Shown: one piece after another, positions 11,564 to 21,111 of the stretch
Numbering within the stretch: the first letter of the stretch is position 1
How the letters are laid out: each line of letters starts with the position of its first letter
From: Ophiobolus disseminans
Lineage: Eukaryota > Ascomycota > Dothideomycetes > Pleosporales > Phaeosphaeriaceae
NCBI GenBank assembly: GCA_010093685.1
Contig: MU006231.1
Coordinates: 916,428-980,427 of the forward strand
Length of the DNA stretch: 64,000 nucleotides
Direction of reading: 5' to 3'
The notes under the pieces: model-generated
What the model was told of the DNA's origin: nothing
Databases searched by the model: none
Seen by the model: the letters and a program-made list of their open reading frames with translations, nothing else
Program-made: the position numbers and the translations under genes

Positions 11564-12422
11564 ATGCTTGCCAACAACATGCAACAATCGCACTTTCGGT
11601 TCCTCGATCTGCCAAAAGCGGTTCGCGTCAAAGTGTATGAATCCCTACCACATCGCACTGTTCGGAATGAATTCGTTAAGACCAAGAAGGGTAGGTAAAA
11701 CATGTACGAACTACGTATCAGACAGCCACTAACTACGTACTTATAAACTTACAGGTAAAACCGTCAGCTCCTTCGCTTTCGTCGTATCGTCCGTACCAAT
11801 CGCAATCCTGGCTACTTGCCGCACCATCCACGGAGAATCCAAACCGATCGCGCAAAACAAGATCGACCATTTACTGAATAGAGACGCATCAGATGTCTTA
11901 TACCCCCGCATCAAAGTCGACTTCGAGTCACTAGCAGCGTTATGCAGCGGTTTTGGCCCATTCAAAGCAATCCGTACCTACTTTCACCATCTCCGCGAAA
12001 ACCTCACACAACGCAACGACCTTGAGGGCACTCGTTCACTATTCGAAGCCCACGCACACTGGCTTTCAAAAGAGTACAAATACACAAATGGCACCTTCGA
12101 CGAGGGAGTAGCTCAAATGCTGGACTTCATTCCAAAAGCATCGTTCCGACTCTTGGAGCAAGCGCGCCAGAATATAGCCTTGAAACGAGCGGACACTTCT
12201 GGCTGTACGTGCAAGAGCTCGGAGTTTCAGGTCGCGTTGATTGAACGCAGCAGGGATGCTGGGTTCTTTGGGAAGAGAAGAGTCCGCAAGAATGCAGGAG
12301 TTTTGAGCAGTCGTCTTGGTACGCCGGAGCGCATGGGGCCGATTGTGCGGTGGTCACCATGTGCAGTCGTGATAGCTGGAGTGAGGAAGATGGTTGGGAC
12401 CGTTTTGGCGCATGTGGAATGA
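11564..12422 (+). CDS. F-box/2EXR-like protein, second tandem paralog
   Basis: Two exons: 11564-11690 and 11755-12422, split by a 64-nt intron (donor GTAGGT, ACTAAC branch, CAG acceptor), giving 264 aa. The N-terminus reads HFRFLDLPKAVRVKVYESL, and the spliced exon continues with VPIAILATCRTIHGESK. Both match the neighbour at 10260 in order and spacing, so the two are tandem duplicates that have diverged strongly. The neighbour lacks an intron at the equivalent position. A second Met (codon 6, ATG at 11579) is an alternative start. The C-terminal half is basic. Function unknown. Confidence 0.65.
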
Positions 12423-12760
12423 AGGACTGCAAGAGTACACTAGAGCTGATATTATGCGTAGCTTGAAGGCTGGCGGATATAACACCAATTGGGTTTATCC
12501 TGGTCGGGCGGTGCAGGTGAAAACGCAGGGATTTGGTATTGGCGATCGTGATCGATATTGAGGGATTGCGAGTGGATTTGAGTGCCATAAAACTGGTTCT
12601 TGTTGTTTTCCCTCTCCCCATGTAGAACCGTAGTTATAGAGAGCTTTCAATGACAATCAACCAAATCACTTCAATTCAACAAGATAATGCTGCAATCGGC
12701 CCGCCTTTGTAGCAGGCTATTGCTGCTAGTACTGACGCTCCAAGAGAACTGGCGCGATGT
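12423..12760. other. Convergent 3' intergenic region
   Basis: The 338 bp lie between the stop of the second F-box-like paralog and the terminal stop of the broken beta-lactamase-fold gene. Only 3'UTR sequence is expected. Nothing was recognised. Confidence 0.45.
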
Positions 12761-14329
12761 CTACATCGAGGAACATTTGATGCCCACAACCGCCCCCCTG
12801 TAATCCCTCTCAAATTGAACAAGCAACAACCGCCAGTCGTCGTAGTCGATCATTCCGAGTTGCATGTGTTCTTCGTAATCAGATGTTGCAAACGAGAATG
12901 TGTCGTAGTGGTAGTGGGTTAGCCTCGCCCTTTGAGATGCACGTCCTCCGTGATTTAGAATTAGTCCACCGTCCTCCAGAATAACTTTTATGGTGTATTC
13001 CAGGCCTTTGTACAGGCCCACATACCCAAGAAGTGGACCGTGCTGGGTTCCAAGGATCTGATGCTGTGACAAGGGCGTTGAGATAGCGCGATCATGCCAA
13101 TTCGCACACTGATCAGCGATGTGGGTTGCCACCTCGGTATAGTCGATTTGGGGGTCTGGATCCAGTATCTGACTGCCTAAAAGATGCATGACCAGTTCGT
13201 TGGCGTCGCCGAGTGCTGTAGTATTACCAGGTACTATCATTGCGGCGTCCAGTTCGGGGAACAAAGTGAAAGCGGAGAGTGCGCCGGCATTCTCCCCGGC
13301 ATGGGATAAGGTAAGTGTGTGAGCGCTTTGGACTCCTAATGGCGGGATAGCTACGCTGGCTGCCACAGTGGCGTTTCGACCTCTGCAACTAAGCTTGGAA
13401 GGGAGCATCAATCTCATGAAGCCCATGCCGTAGCTTCGCTCCAATTGGCCGTGTGATATGGCACCGGGTAGTATCATCTTAGGAGAGAAGATGAGATCTG
13501 GATGCTTGTTCACCAATGGATCGCTCTTGGGTGAAGCATGCTGCTTGTCTGCTTCGTAGGCATCTAACAGTAGTTGTGCCCAATTCAGCATGTTCACAAC
13601 GCAATTTTCGATGCCTCCACCAGGAGCAAATGGTGGTTCTTCCCACGGTGGTTCTGGTATCTACATTGGCGCTCCAGACCGCGATGCCGCGTCCGCCAAG
13701 CTGATGTTGTCGTCGGGAACGTCCTTTCGCTCAATGCAGGAACGCTTTAAACCGTAATTTTCAAGGACGTGTCTCTTCATGAATTTCAAATAAGTGTCAT
13801 TCTTGCTCTGGCGCCCTATGACCATACCGACGACAGTGTACATCCAGTTGTTGTAAAGCCACTCACTCCTCAAACTTCGGAGTCTGGGCAAGGCGTTCAC
13901 TCTTCTTATCAGCTCGCCGTGAGATACGAGAACCTCGCTGTGCTGACCGACCCAGCTCATGTCTAAGCGAGCATACCCAGTCCGATGGGCAAGTAGATCG
14001 ACAAGTGTAGCCTCCTCCTCCTCGAGTTCTGGAAGATAAATCTTCACTGGAACTTCAAGGTCGAGCGAACCTTCTTTGACCATTAGCGCGCATGCAGTGG
14101 CGGTGAATGCTTTCGTGCATGAAGCTACGTTGAACAAAGTGCTCTCGTCCGCCGCCGTTTTGTTTTCAGCGTCACGGTATCCATGGCCCCTCGCCAGAAC
14201 GACTTGACCTCGATATAACACTCCGTATGCAAGGCCAACCTGTCCCATGATGCTGCATATTTGCTCAATGATGGGTTGCGCGTTGTTTAGTCGAGACTTG
14301 AGGGCCTCGACACTAGGCAGGCTAGACAT
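12761..14329 (-). pseudogene. Beta-lactamase/serine-hydrolase-fold protein interrupted by one in-frame TAG
   Basis: One frame runs from the ATG at 14329 to the terminal stop at 12761 (523 codons) except for a TAG at 13663-13661 (codon 223). Upstream, residues 70-73 are SCTK, the SxxK nucleophile motif of class C beta-lactamase/esterase-like proteins. YNN follows at 159-161, matching the YxN motif. Downstream of the TAG the same frame continues with IPEPPWEEPPFAPGGGIEN and NMLNWAQLL, the usual continuation of this family. Thus both halves are one gene. No plausible intron removes the stop without deleting conserved sequence. A nonsense mutation, recent in origin given the intact remainder, is most likely. 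Assembly error or readthrough remain possible. The C-terminal half contains a lipocalin-like region (about codons 390-520). Confidence 0.75.
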
Positions 14330-14863
14330 AACTAGCTATGGTAGGGCAACTTTGAGCAACTGAATTACTTTGCGAAGCCATTTGGACTGGCAGAGAACTT
14401 CTGAGACGGTCCCATGAAGACGCAATTGGTGTGGGTGGGGGAAGGTTGAGTGTGGGAACAGGACGCGGAGGTCTAGTCCTAATATGGATTAGCCCATGTT
14501 GACATCACGCGTTTGAACCCTGGAAGCTACAAGTGCTCACCTGCATCGTTCATCAATCTCAAGTCCCTTCGCTCATCATATTTCAGAACCGTCTCGAGTC
14601 CCAGAAATCGCTGAGTCACGCCCTAGCGCTTCGTTGACCATAAGTATCCTCGTGAACTAGTTGGGTCAGTGCAGGAGGCGAGGCTGGGTAAGTCCATCAG
14701 ATTGACAGCATGTCACCCGCCATTAGCTTTATCAACCATAGCGCTAGTGGTCAATTACCTTGACATCGGTCAGTTTATCATCCGGCTGTAATTATATATG
14801 TTAGAGAAGGAGGGGCCAGGTCACACAACGTATAATACCTAATTCGATGGGCGACTTGGAGAT
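14330..14863. other. Divergent promoter region before the TPR-CHAT gene
   Basis: The 534 bp separate the start of the broken beta-lactamase-fold gene (minus) and of the TPR-CHAT gene (plus). No coding frame of note. A TATA-like stretch near its right end is listed separately. Confidence 0.45.
14791..14800 (+). promoter_or_regulatory. TATA-like element upstream of the TPR-CHAT gene
   Basis: The stretch TTATATATG lies about 65 nt before the ATG at 14864, a reasonable distance for a core promoter element in a short-leader fungal gene. This is a sequence match only. Confidence 0.3.
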
Positions 14864-17800
14864 ATGGCAGATCCAGACACTGCGATCGAACGCCTCCAAG
14901 AAGCTGTTCACCAAACGCCAATCAGGCATCCAGAACGTGCAGAACGGCTTTCCGAGCAAGGAACGGAACTTTATCACAGATATGAACAAACACAAAACAC
15001 GTCAGACCTTGAAGCCGCACTCGACCGATTCCTAGAGTCAATGGACCTGATGGTACCAGACCATCAAGATTTGGCAGAACGAACGCAGCATTTTGGTAAT
15101 TATCACCTGGATAAGTACTCCCAAACCGGCGACCCCACACATCTGGCTATCGCAACTACATTCTATGGGGAGTCAGCCAAACAAACACTACCAGAGAATA
15201 CCGAAAGAGCAGACCGAGTCCAAAATCTTGCGGTTAGTTACCAATGGAGATATGATGTAAATGGCAGCGTTGCGGACCTAGAAAATGCGTGTCAATTCTA
15301 TGAGCAAAGCGTTGAATATACACCAGTGAATCATCCGGCACGGGCGTGTCGACTTTACCAGCTTGGATGTGCATACCGGACTAAGTTTCAAGAAACACGT
15401 AATATCACATACCTGGGAGCGGCAATTCGGCATACTCAAGACTCTGTGCTTTTGACGGAAAACGATGATCCTGAGTACGGCAGCCGGCTTTGGGAACTTG
15501 GAGCTGGGTTATATGAGAGGTATCTGGAGGAACACAACCCATCGGACCTAGGGCCAGCGATCCAATCATTCAAGAATGCTATCAACCACACATCATCAGA
15601 TGATCCGGAACGGATGCGTCGGCTTCACTATCTGGGAGACCTATACCGAGCTAAATATGACGAGACCTTCATCAAGACAGACCTAGACACAGCGATCGAA
15701 TACACCCAGCAGTCTGTTCTACAAGATCATCCTGAGCAAAACAACCGCCTCCGGGACTTGGGATATCTTTTTAATGAGAGATACAGTGAAACAGACGACT
15801 TTTCAGATCTGGAGAAAGCAACTCTGTCCTACCAACAAGTTGTCGACCAGATGCTGCCAGATGATCCTGAATGGCCGCACAGACTTTATGACCTTGGTGA
15901 CAGTTACCGAGCCAAATATCAGGCGGCTAAAAAGCTAGCCGACCTGAACCTGGCCATTCAGAATATCCAATTTTCCGTAGATCATACACCATTAGATGAT
16001 CCAACGTACCGGGGCCGTGTTTCCATGCTAGGAACGGTATATGAAATACGAAGTCGGCACACGCAAAGTTCGTCAGACTTGAAGGTTGCCCTCCGATTAC
16101 ATGAGGAAGCTATTGATCAGTTATCGGCAGGTGACGCTGCTCGAGCTGTCGAGCTTCACGTTCTCGGATCCAGATACCATGATAAGTATATTGTATCGAA
16201 AAGTCCAGAAGACTTGGCGACAGCGATTCGGTTCCTTGAGAGATCCATAGATGAGACAGCGTCAGATGCCCACGGGCGAGCATTCATACTTCAGCATCTC
16301 GGAGACGCATATCACGATCGACATCTACGAACTGGCGGTCAGAAGGACCTAGAAACAGCGATCTGTCATTACCAGAGCGCTATCGACCACCCCTCATCAT
16401 ATGTTTTCAACCGTGTAATGGCAGTTTTGCCACTGCTCCCTCTTTATGCGAATGCTGGCTCCCGGAAGGACGCTTATAAAGCAGCGAAGACTGTTATGCA
16501 ATTGATGCCTTCATTTGCCCCACGATTCTTCGAACACGGCGAGAAACTATCTCTGCTCCCTAGGATTACTGGTCTAGCCTCGGATTCTGCAGCGATAGCA
16601 TTGAACGCTGGAGCAGATGCCTTCAGTGCTGTTCAGCTACTTGAACTTGGTCGAGCGATTGTCTCCGGATCTTTGAGCGACATGCGCGCAGACACTGCAG
16701 ATCTTCTTAGCTGTCACCCAGATCTCGGGCAAGAGTATATTCGCCTCTTGAATGAACTAGATTCCCCTAGGGACTCGTACGTTAAATTGCATGGAAAGTC
16801 TGCCAAATCATCCCGAGCAATCGCACGCATGAACGCTTCGAAAGAGATGGATCGGTTGTTGCCCAAAATTGCGGGCCTTTCAGGGTTCAGAAACTTCTTG
16901 CTCACTCCACAGAAAGAAGACATGCAGGCTGCGGCAAAACACGGTCCAATTATCATTCTCAATGTCAGCCAGTACCGCTGTGATGCAATACTCATCGAGC
17001 AGCACGATATACGGTACCTGGCATTGCCGAACCTCAGCAGTGAAGACATCAAAGAGAAGGCACGAGGGAGCGACTTGAGTAGTCCAGAAACACTTGAATG
17101 GATGTGGCATACCATTGCGAAGCCGGTGCTAAATGCCTTGGGTTTGACACAAACCCCGTCTGATAATCGATGGCCTCATGTTTGGTGGATACCTACCAGC
17201 TATTTATCCAAGTTTCCACTCCATGCGGCAGGGATCCATAGCGACACTAGTTGTGAATCTGTACTGGATAGGGTCATGTCCTCATATGGCGTGTCAATCA
17301 AAGCAATACTACATGGCCGCGCGGCTCTCCGGCCAGATTTGAGGCCATCAGAAACATCTCAGGCTTTGCTTGTCGCCATCCCGAACGCTCCAGGAAGCCG
17401 ACCGCTTCCGTTTGCCTTGGAGGAGGTGGAGATAGTACACAAGCTATGTGAAAAGATTGGTCTTAAGCCTATCCAGCCTGGACAACGAAAAGCTGACATT
17501 ATCCCACATTTGTCGAAATGCAAGATTTTCCACTTTGCTGGTCATGGGTTTACAGATAGCTACAACGCAGGCAAAAGCTATCTGCTTTTGAATGATGGGC
17601 AGACAAAGCCGCTGAACGTTACCAATCTTCTCGAGATGAACATCGGTCGAGAGCACCTGCCTCTCCTTGCCTACCTGTCGGCCTGTGGAACTGGCCAAAT
17701 ACACAACGATAAGCTTCTTGATGAGAGTATCCATCTCATCAGGTCATTCCAGCTGGCCGGATTTCGACACGTCATTGGTACTCTGTGGGAGGTCAATGAC

Positions 17801-18046
17801 GAAGTTTGTGTGGATGTTGCGCGAATCACATACCAATGTCTCCTGGACGAAAACCTAACAGATGAATCTGTATGCCTTGGTCTTCACAATGCGATCAGGA
17901 AGCTCCGAGACGAGTGGCTATTTGCAAAAGCTGCTGAACGTGGCAGGACCAGAGATCACCGACTACCTCGAGACGCGCTTGTGTGTGAGGAAGATGATAA
18001 TGAAGGATCACTGAGTTGGGTACCGTACGTCCATTTCGGTGTGTGA
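14864..18046 (+). CDS. TPR-repeat protein with C-terminal CHAT (caspase-like) protease domain
   Basis: A single exon encodes 1060 aa. Residues about 20-520 form some eleven units of 45-50 residues with a recurring pattern R-x2-x2-LG-x2-Y-x3-Y, then DL-x2-AI; examples are RRLHYLGDLYRAKYDET and HRLYDLGDSYRAKYQAA. This is a TPR superhelix expected to sense a partner or ligand. After a helical linker, the CHAT domain occupies about 780-1055. It has LPFALEEVEIVHKLCEKIG, then IFHFAGHGF with the catalytic His at 894, and YLSACGTG with the catalytic Cys at 941, then the FRHVIGTLWEVND strand-helix typical of CHAT. Both catalytic residues are present. CHAT domains are clan CD peptidases related to caspases and separase. 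The stop lies 9 nt from that of the convergent caspase-like gene, so the transcripts must overlap at their 3' ends. Substrate unknown. Confidence 0.9.
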   Translation: MADPDTAIERLQEAVHQTPIRHPERAERLSEQGTELYHRYEQTQNTSDLEAALDRFLESMDLMVPDHQDLAERTQHFGNYHLDKYSQTGDPTHLAIATTFYGESAKQTLPENTERADRVQNLAVSYQWRYDVNGSVADLENACQFYEQSVEYTPVNHPARACRLYQLGCAYRTKFQETRNITYLGAAIRHTQDSVLLTENDDPEYGSRLWELGAGLYERYLEEHNPSDLGPAIQSFKNAINHTSSDDPERMRRLHYLGDLYRAKYDETFIKTDLDTAIEYTQQSVLQDHPEQNNRLRDLGYLFNERYSETDDFSDLEKATLSYQQVVDQMLPDDPEWPHRLYDLGDSYRAKYQAAKKLADLNLAIQNIQFSVDHTPLDDPTYRGRVSMLGTVYEIRSRHTQSSSDLKVALRLHEEAIDQLSAGDAARAVELHVLGSRYHDKYIVSKSPEDLATAIRFLERSIDETASDAHGRAFILQHLGDAYHDRHLRTGGQKDLETAICHYQSAIDHPSSYVFNRVMAVLPLLPLYANAGSRKDAYKAAKTVMQLMPSFAPRFFEHGEKLSLLPRITGLASDSAAIALNAGADAFSAVQLLELGRAIVSGSLSDMRADTADLLSCHPDLGQEYIRLLNELDSPRDSYVKLHGKSAKSSRAIARMNASKEMDRLLPKIAGLSGFRNFLLTPQKEDMQAAAKHGPIIILNVSQYRCDAILIEQHDIRYLALPNLSSEDIKEKARGSDLSSPETLEWMWHTIAKPVLNALGLTQTPSDNRWPHVWWIPTSYLSKFPLHAAGIHSDTSCESVLDRVMSSYGVSIKAILHGRAALRPDLRPSETSQALLVAIPNAPGSRPLPFALEEVEIVHKLCEKIGLKPIQPGQRKADIIPHLSKCKIFHFAGHGFTDSYNAGKSYLLLNDGQTKPLNVTNLLEMNIGREHLPLLAYLSACGTGQIHNDKLLDESIHLIRSFQLAGFRHVIGTLWEVNDEVCVDVARITYQCLLDENLTDESVCLGLHNAIRKLRDEWLFAKAAERGRTRDHRLPRDALVCEEDDNEGSLSWVPYVHFGV

Positions 18047-18055
18047 TGATTTAAG

Positions 18056-20023
18056 CTACGACAATGAGACATGGATATGAAACGTAAGCGCAGCCCAATC
18101 TTCCTGCTCCAATGACGTAAGGTGATATTGCTTGTCGTGGTTTCTGTTCGGAGACGTCTTTTTCTTGGCTTCTCCAAGCTTTGGCAACTCTAGTGAATCA
18201 AAAAGTGTCGACTCCGGTGTTACAAAGACTTTGATGAAGTCGTCACAAGCTTGAAGTCCTTTCTCGATCACCCACTCCGGTACTTCCATGGTAATCTTTA
18301 TGGACTGCTGGAAGCATTGGTCCCCGGGCTTGGGTGGAGGTATCTCCTTGTGGCTCGCGCGGAGTAGATTGCAAACCTCCCAGCTTGGGCGCATGTCGTA
18401 GATCGTGAAGAAAAGAGACTTGGTTCCGTAGTTTCTCAAAATCAGTCTGATGTCCTCCTTATGCCTCACTGCAACTATAGCACCTGAGCTGAGCTGATTG
18501 TGGCGAGTTGTGATGTGAACATCGAACTGTTTCCGGAAAGATTCTGTACAATCGTCATTCACCAAATCTTTGACCAACGCAAACTTGGTCATATGCTCGA
18601 TTCTCTCTGTTGATTGAAGAAAGGAGCCATCTCGAGTTGGAGACAGTGGTGTGACTACCAGTCGTTCTTGTTCGTCCCTCACCTTAGAGTCTCCGCTCTC
18701 ACCTGGGGTGATATGGAATGCCGCGCGCTGTGAGTCGTCTTCCTTTAAAATGCTAACACGTTGCTTTACTAGGGCTTCTTTCCAGTGTTCTTTCATCGGA
18801 AGATTTGGATGCAGGTAAATTGGGTAGTCCCTGAGGCGTAACTGGGTAAGCGCAATCGCGTCCCATATCACTTGGCTTTCATCTAACGTCGCATCCTCTA
18901 TGGCCAGAATTGAAGTCAACCCTCCTAACCGTGTGATAACTGTATGCGTCACAGCATCTCTTGACGTAAGAGCAGGGTGACACGCGGACGGAGTCAGCTC
19001 AAATCGATCGCCCTGGCAGAATCCATGCGCTCGACCAGCTAGCAGTCGCAGTTCTCCATTCGAACTCCTGATAGCTTGAAGAGAACTGTTGGTGCTCAAA
19101 ACAATATCTCCGAAAAAAGCTTGATCCTTGTTTCCATAAAGTACTGGATTCTGTCGCACTGCGTGCCCTCGGAACTCGGCACACAAGTACTGGAAAATGA
19201 TAGAGAGCGGCTTGCTACAGCCTCCAGAGCCTGAAAAGGAGCGACGAAGGAAGTAAGATAGCTTGCCATGGGCTTCTCCGCTCTCCAATATGATTTCTCC
19301 ACCTTCCTCGTTTGGTCCACACGCAGTAAGTATCGCGTATCCATCCGGGTCCATCAACCAGTTCTTCTGCATTGATGCGTTCCGTCCTGCACGAGAAGCC
19401 GGTTCAGGTCCAAGGAGCTCCGCAATCTCAGGGTCGTATAAATCGTTCCTCGCGTTGTAAGGAAGGAAACGAACAGCTGCACCATCCCGGCGATAGACAC
19501 TTGCAGAGAAACAACAGTCAAGTACAAGAGTAACAACCAGTCCTTTTCGAACCATGGGATCCAAGTAGTATCTCGCCAACGTTGCGCCCGTGAGGTAAGT
19601 TACACTGTCATCGTCTCGCGTGTCGAGTAGTACCAAAGCTAGGTCTCCAGTTGTTTTGTTGGAAAAGTCGTCATCAGGCTCTATCTTAGTGCCATGGCCG
19701 GAAAAGTGTATGTAAACGTAATCTCCGGCTTTCGCTTCCAGACTGATAGCCCTGAGAGCAAAAGTGACGTTTCGGTACGTCGGGTGCGTCGTGGAATCTT
19801 TGTCGACACTCTCAGTTGTGACGAAAGTTTGTATCTTGAGTCGACTTGTTGCATGCTCCAGATACTTTCCTATCTCTGCGACATCCCGCACGCAGCCTCT
19901 CAGCGGCTGCTCTGGATAGGAGTTGATTCCAACTAGAACTGCGTAGCGGTTAACAACATTAGTCTTACTAGTCATGGTTCGAAGCCCGAGATCACGTAGA
20001 AGAGATCTGCCGTTACTATCCAT
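18056..20023 (-). CDS. Caspase-like (peptidase C14/metacaspase-type) protein with unknown C-terminal region
   Basis: One exon, 655 aa. The C14 fold starts at RYAVLVGINSYP (about residue 27). It continues with LRGCVRDVAEIGKYL, then the His box YVYIHFSGHGT with His110, and the Cys box VTLVLDCCFSAS with Cys171 as probable nucleophile. The DCC-F-S box differs from the DCCHSG of true metacaspases, so this is a divergent caspase-like member rather than a type I metacaspase; no Pro/Gln-rich prodomain is present. Residues about 290-655 form a second part with beta-rich stretches such as IRLILRNYGTKSLFFTIYD, possibly a recognition module like those fused to bacterial caspase-like proteins. Met17 is an alternative start, just before the fold. 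It converges on the TPR-CHAT gene. Confidence 0.88.
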   Translation of the reverse strand: MDSNGRSLLRDLGLRTMTSKTNVVNRYAVLVGINSYPEQPLRGCVRDVAEIGKYLEHATSRLKIQTFVTTESVDKDSTTHPTYRNVTFALRAISLEAKAGDYVYIHFSGHGTKIEPDDDFSNKTTGDLALVLLDTRDDDSVTYLTGATLARYYLDPMVRKGLVVTLVLDCCFSASVYRRDGAAVRFLPYNARNDLYDPEIAELLGPEPASRAGRNASMQKNWLMDPDGYAILTACGPNEEGGEIILESGEAHGKLSYFLRRSFSGSGGCSKPLSIIFQYLCAEFRGHAVRQNPVLYGNKDQAFFGDIVLSTNSSLQAIRSSNGELRLLAGRAHGFCQGDRFELTPSACHPALTSRDAVTHTVITRLGGLTSILAIEDATLDESQVIWDAIALTQLRLRDYPIYLHPNLPMKEHWKEALVKQRVSILKEDDSQRAAFHITPGESGDSKVRDEQERLVVTPLSPTRDGSFLQSTERIEHMTKFALVKDLVNDDCTESFRKQFDVHITTRHNQLSSGAIVAVRHKEDIRLILRNYGTKSLFFTIYDMRPSWEVCNLLRASHKEIPPPKPGDQCFQQSIKITMEVPEWVIEKGLQACDDFIKVFVTPESTLFDSLELPKLGEAKKKTSPNRNHDKQYHLTSLEQEDWAALTFHIHVSLS

Positions 20024-20517
20024 GAGTACTGAGAGTATTCGAGCGAAGAGCTATTAGAAAGGGTGGGCTTGTGACGTGGCAAGAGCGGCCCCTAGGTAAG
20101 TAGGGCTAGTATATGCATGAGCTGCAGCGCAACCTCTACGACCAATTTCGTTACTTCTGAGTTAGGAGCCACGAACTTTGAACTCTTTCGTAGAGTACGC
20201 AATACAGAAGATCCCTGTCTGTGTGCATTGGTTCAAGACACTTCCATAGCTTCAAAAAGTGCAGGCTACATGCGCTGCCAGTCTTCAGCATGTACTCAGC
20301 CCCACCTTGCACACACACGACGCATGCACTCAGCCCCCCGCCTTGCACGCTTTCATGGGTACCAGGCACCCATACGTCCCTCAAGGCTGACATGATTTCA
20401 GGAGTGTCTTTCTTTCCTTCAGCCTAACAACCACATTAATGCACAGATAAACCCAAGTTAGAAAAATTCATCACGACTTCTTGCCAACCCTTGTTCCATT
20501 CCGTCCTCACATTCTCC
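20024..20517. other. Divergent promoter between caspase-like gene and small SH3-like gene
   Basis: The 494 bp contain an imperfect direct repeat (listed separately) and no convincing coding frame. They should hold both promoters. Confidence 0.45.
20288..20348 (+). repeat. Imperfect two-copy direct repeat
   Basis: GCATGTACTCAGCCCCACC (20288 on) recurs as GCATGCACTCAGCCCCCCG (20322 on), each followed by TTGCAC. Unit length is about 25-27 bp with a spacing of 34 bp. It may be binding-site duplication or replication slippage. Confidence 0.5.
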
Positions 20518-20868
20518 ATGTCTTCTTCTACCAGGTTCGTATCTACGAACTTGATAAGCTCTCGACTGTTTAACCATAAATAGTGACACAGCCGCTGGTT
20601 TTACAGAAGGCCCGAAGCGCCCGTATTACGCGCCACCTACGCAGGTTCGTAGCCACATGTCATGCAGAGTAGCTTGTTGACCAGTTTTAAGAAACGAGGC
20701 TTTCGTGTTGGTGATAGAGTGTACTTGCTCAAAAGCGATGGGACGCGCGAAGGGCCCTATCTTGTCGCTTCTACGCCCGGCACTAGGACGTACACGCTTT
20801 GCCGCGAGGATGGCGAAACTGCTTATAATGGCGTTATTGTGGGAGCAGATGCTTTGGAAGCTGATTAA
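20518..20868 (+). CDS. Small SH3-like/KOW-like domain protein
   Basis: Three exons by hand: 20518-20534, 20584-20644 and 20692-20868 (introns of 49 and 47 nt), giving 84 aa. The joined middle reads PKRPYYAPPTQ-KRGFRVGD, then RVYLLKSDGTREGPYLVAS and YTLCREDGETAYNG. The GDRVYLL...GPYLV pattern suggests a small SH3-like beta barrel. The second intron uses an AAG acceptor because the nearer CAG would break the frame and sits too close to the TTGAC branch. If the introns are wrong, the last exon alone could start at the ATG at 20662. It is transcribed away from the caspase-like gene. Function unknown. Confidence 0.55.
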
Positions 20869-21111
20869 GAATTCGTCGGCACCTCGTCGTCAAAGTCGCT
20901 ATCGGGCGTCGCAGTCGTGGGTCCAGGAGTTATATGTGCGCATTGTTGATTAGCTCATGTCAGACGCGGTGCTATGGGTTCGAGACAAGGCAACAAGAAC
21001 TATGATCTTATAACATGCCAAATCTGTTTACGAGCCGTCTAATGCCGTCAATTTCTCCTACGCGCCGCCCGATCGCCACCAGATCGTGCGCATCTCATTG
21101 TCCACACACCC

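Noticed and set aside
13661..13730. Short intron that would remove the TAG in the beta-lactamase-fold gene
   Set aside because: Possible GT sites give introns of about 20 or 60 nt that lack a branch site or delete conserved residues before IPEPP. A nonsense change is simpler.
20935..21000. tRNA-like sequence (TAGCTCA and GGTTCGAGAC boxes, TTGTTG/CAACAA ends)
   Set aside because: A- and B-box-like words are present, but the span is about 58 nt, the T-stem does not pair and there is no anticodon arm. At most a fragment.
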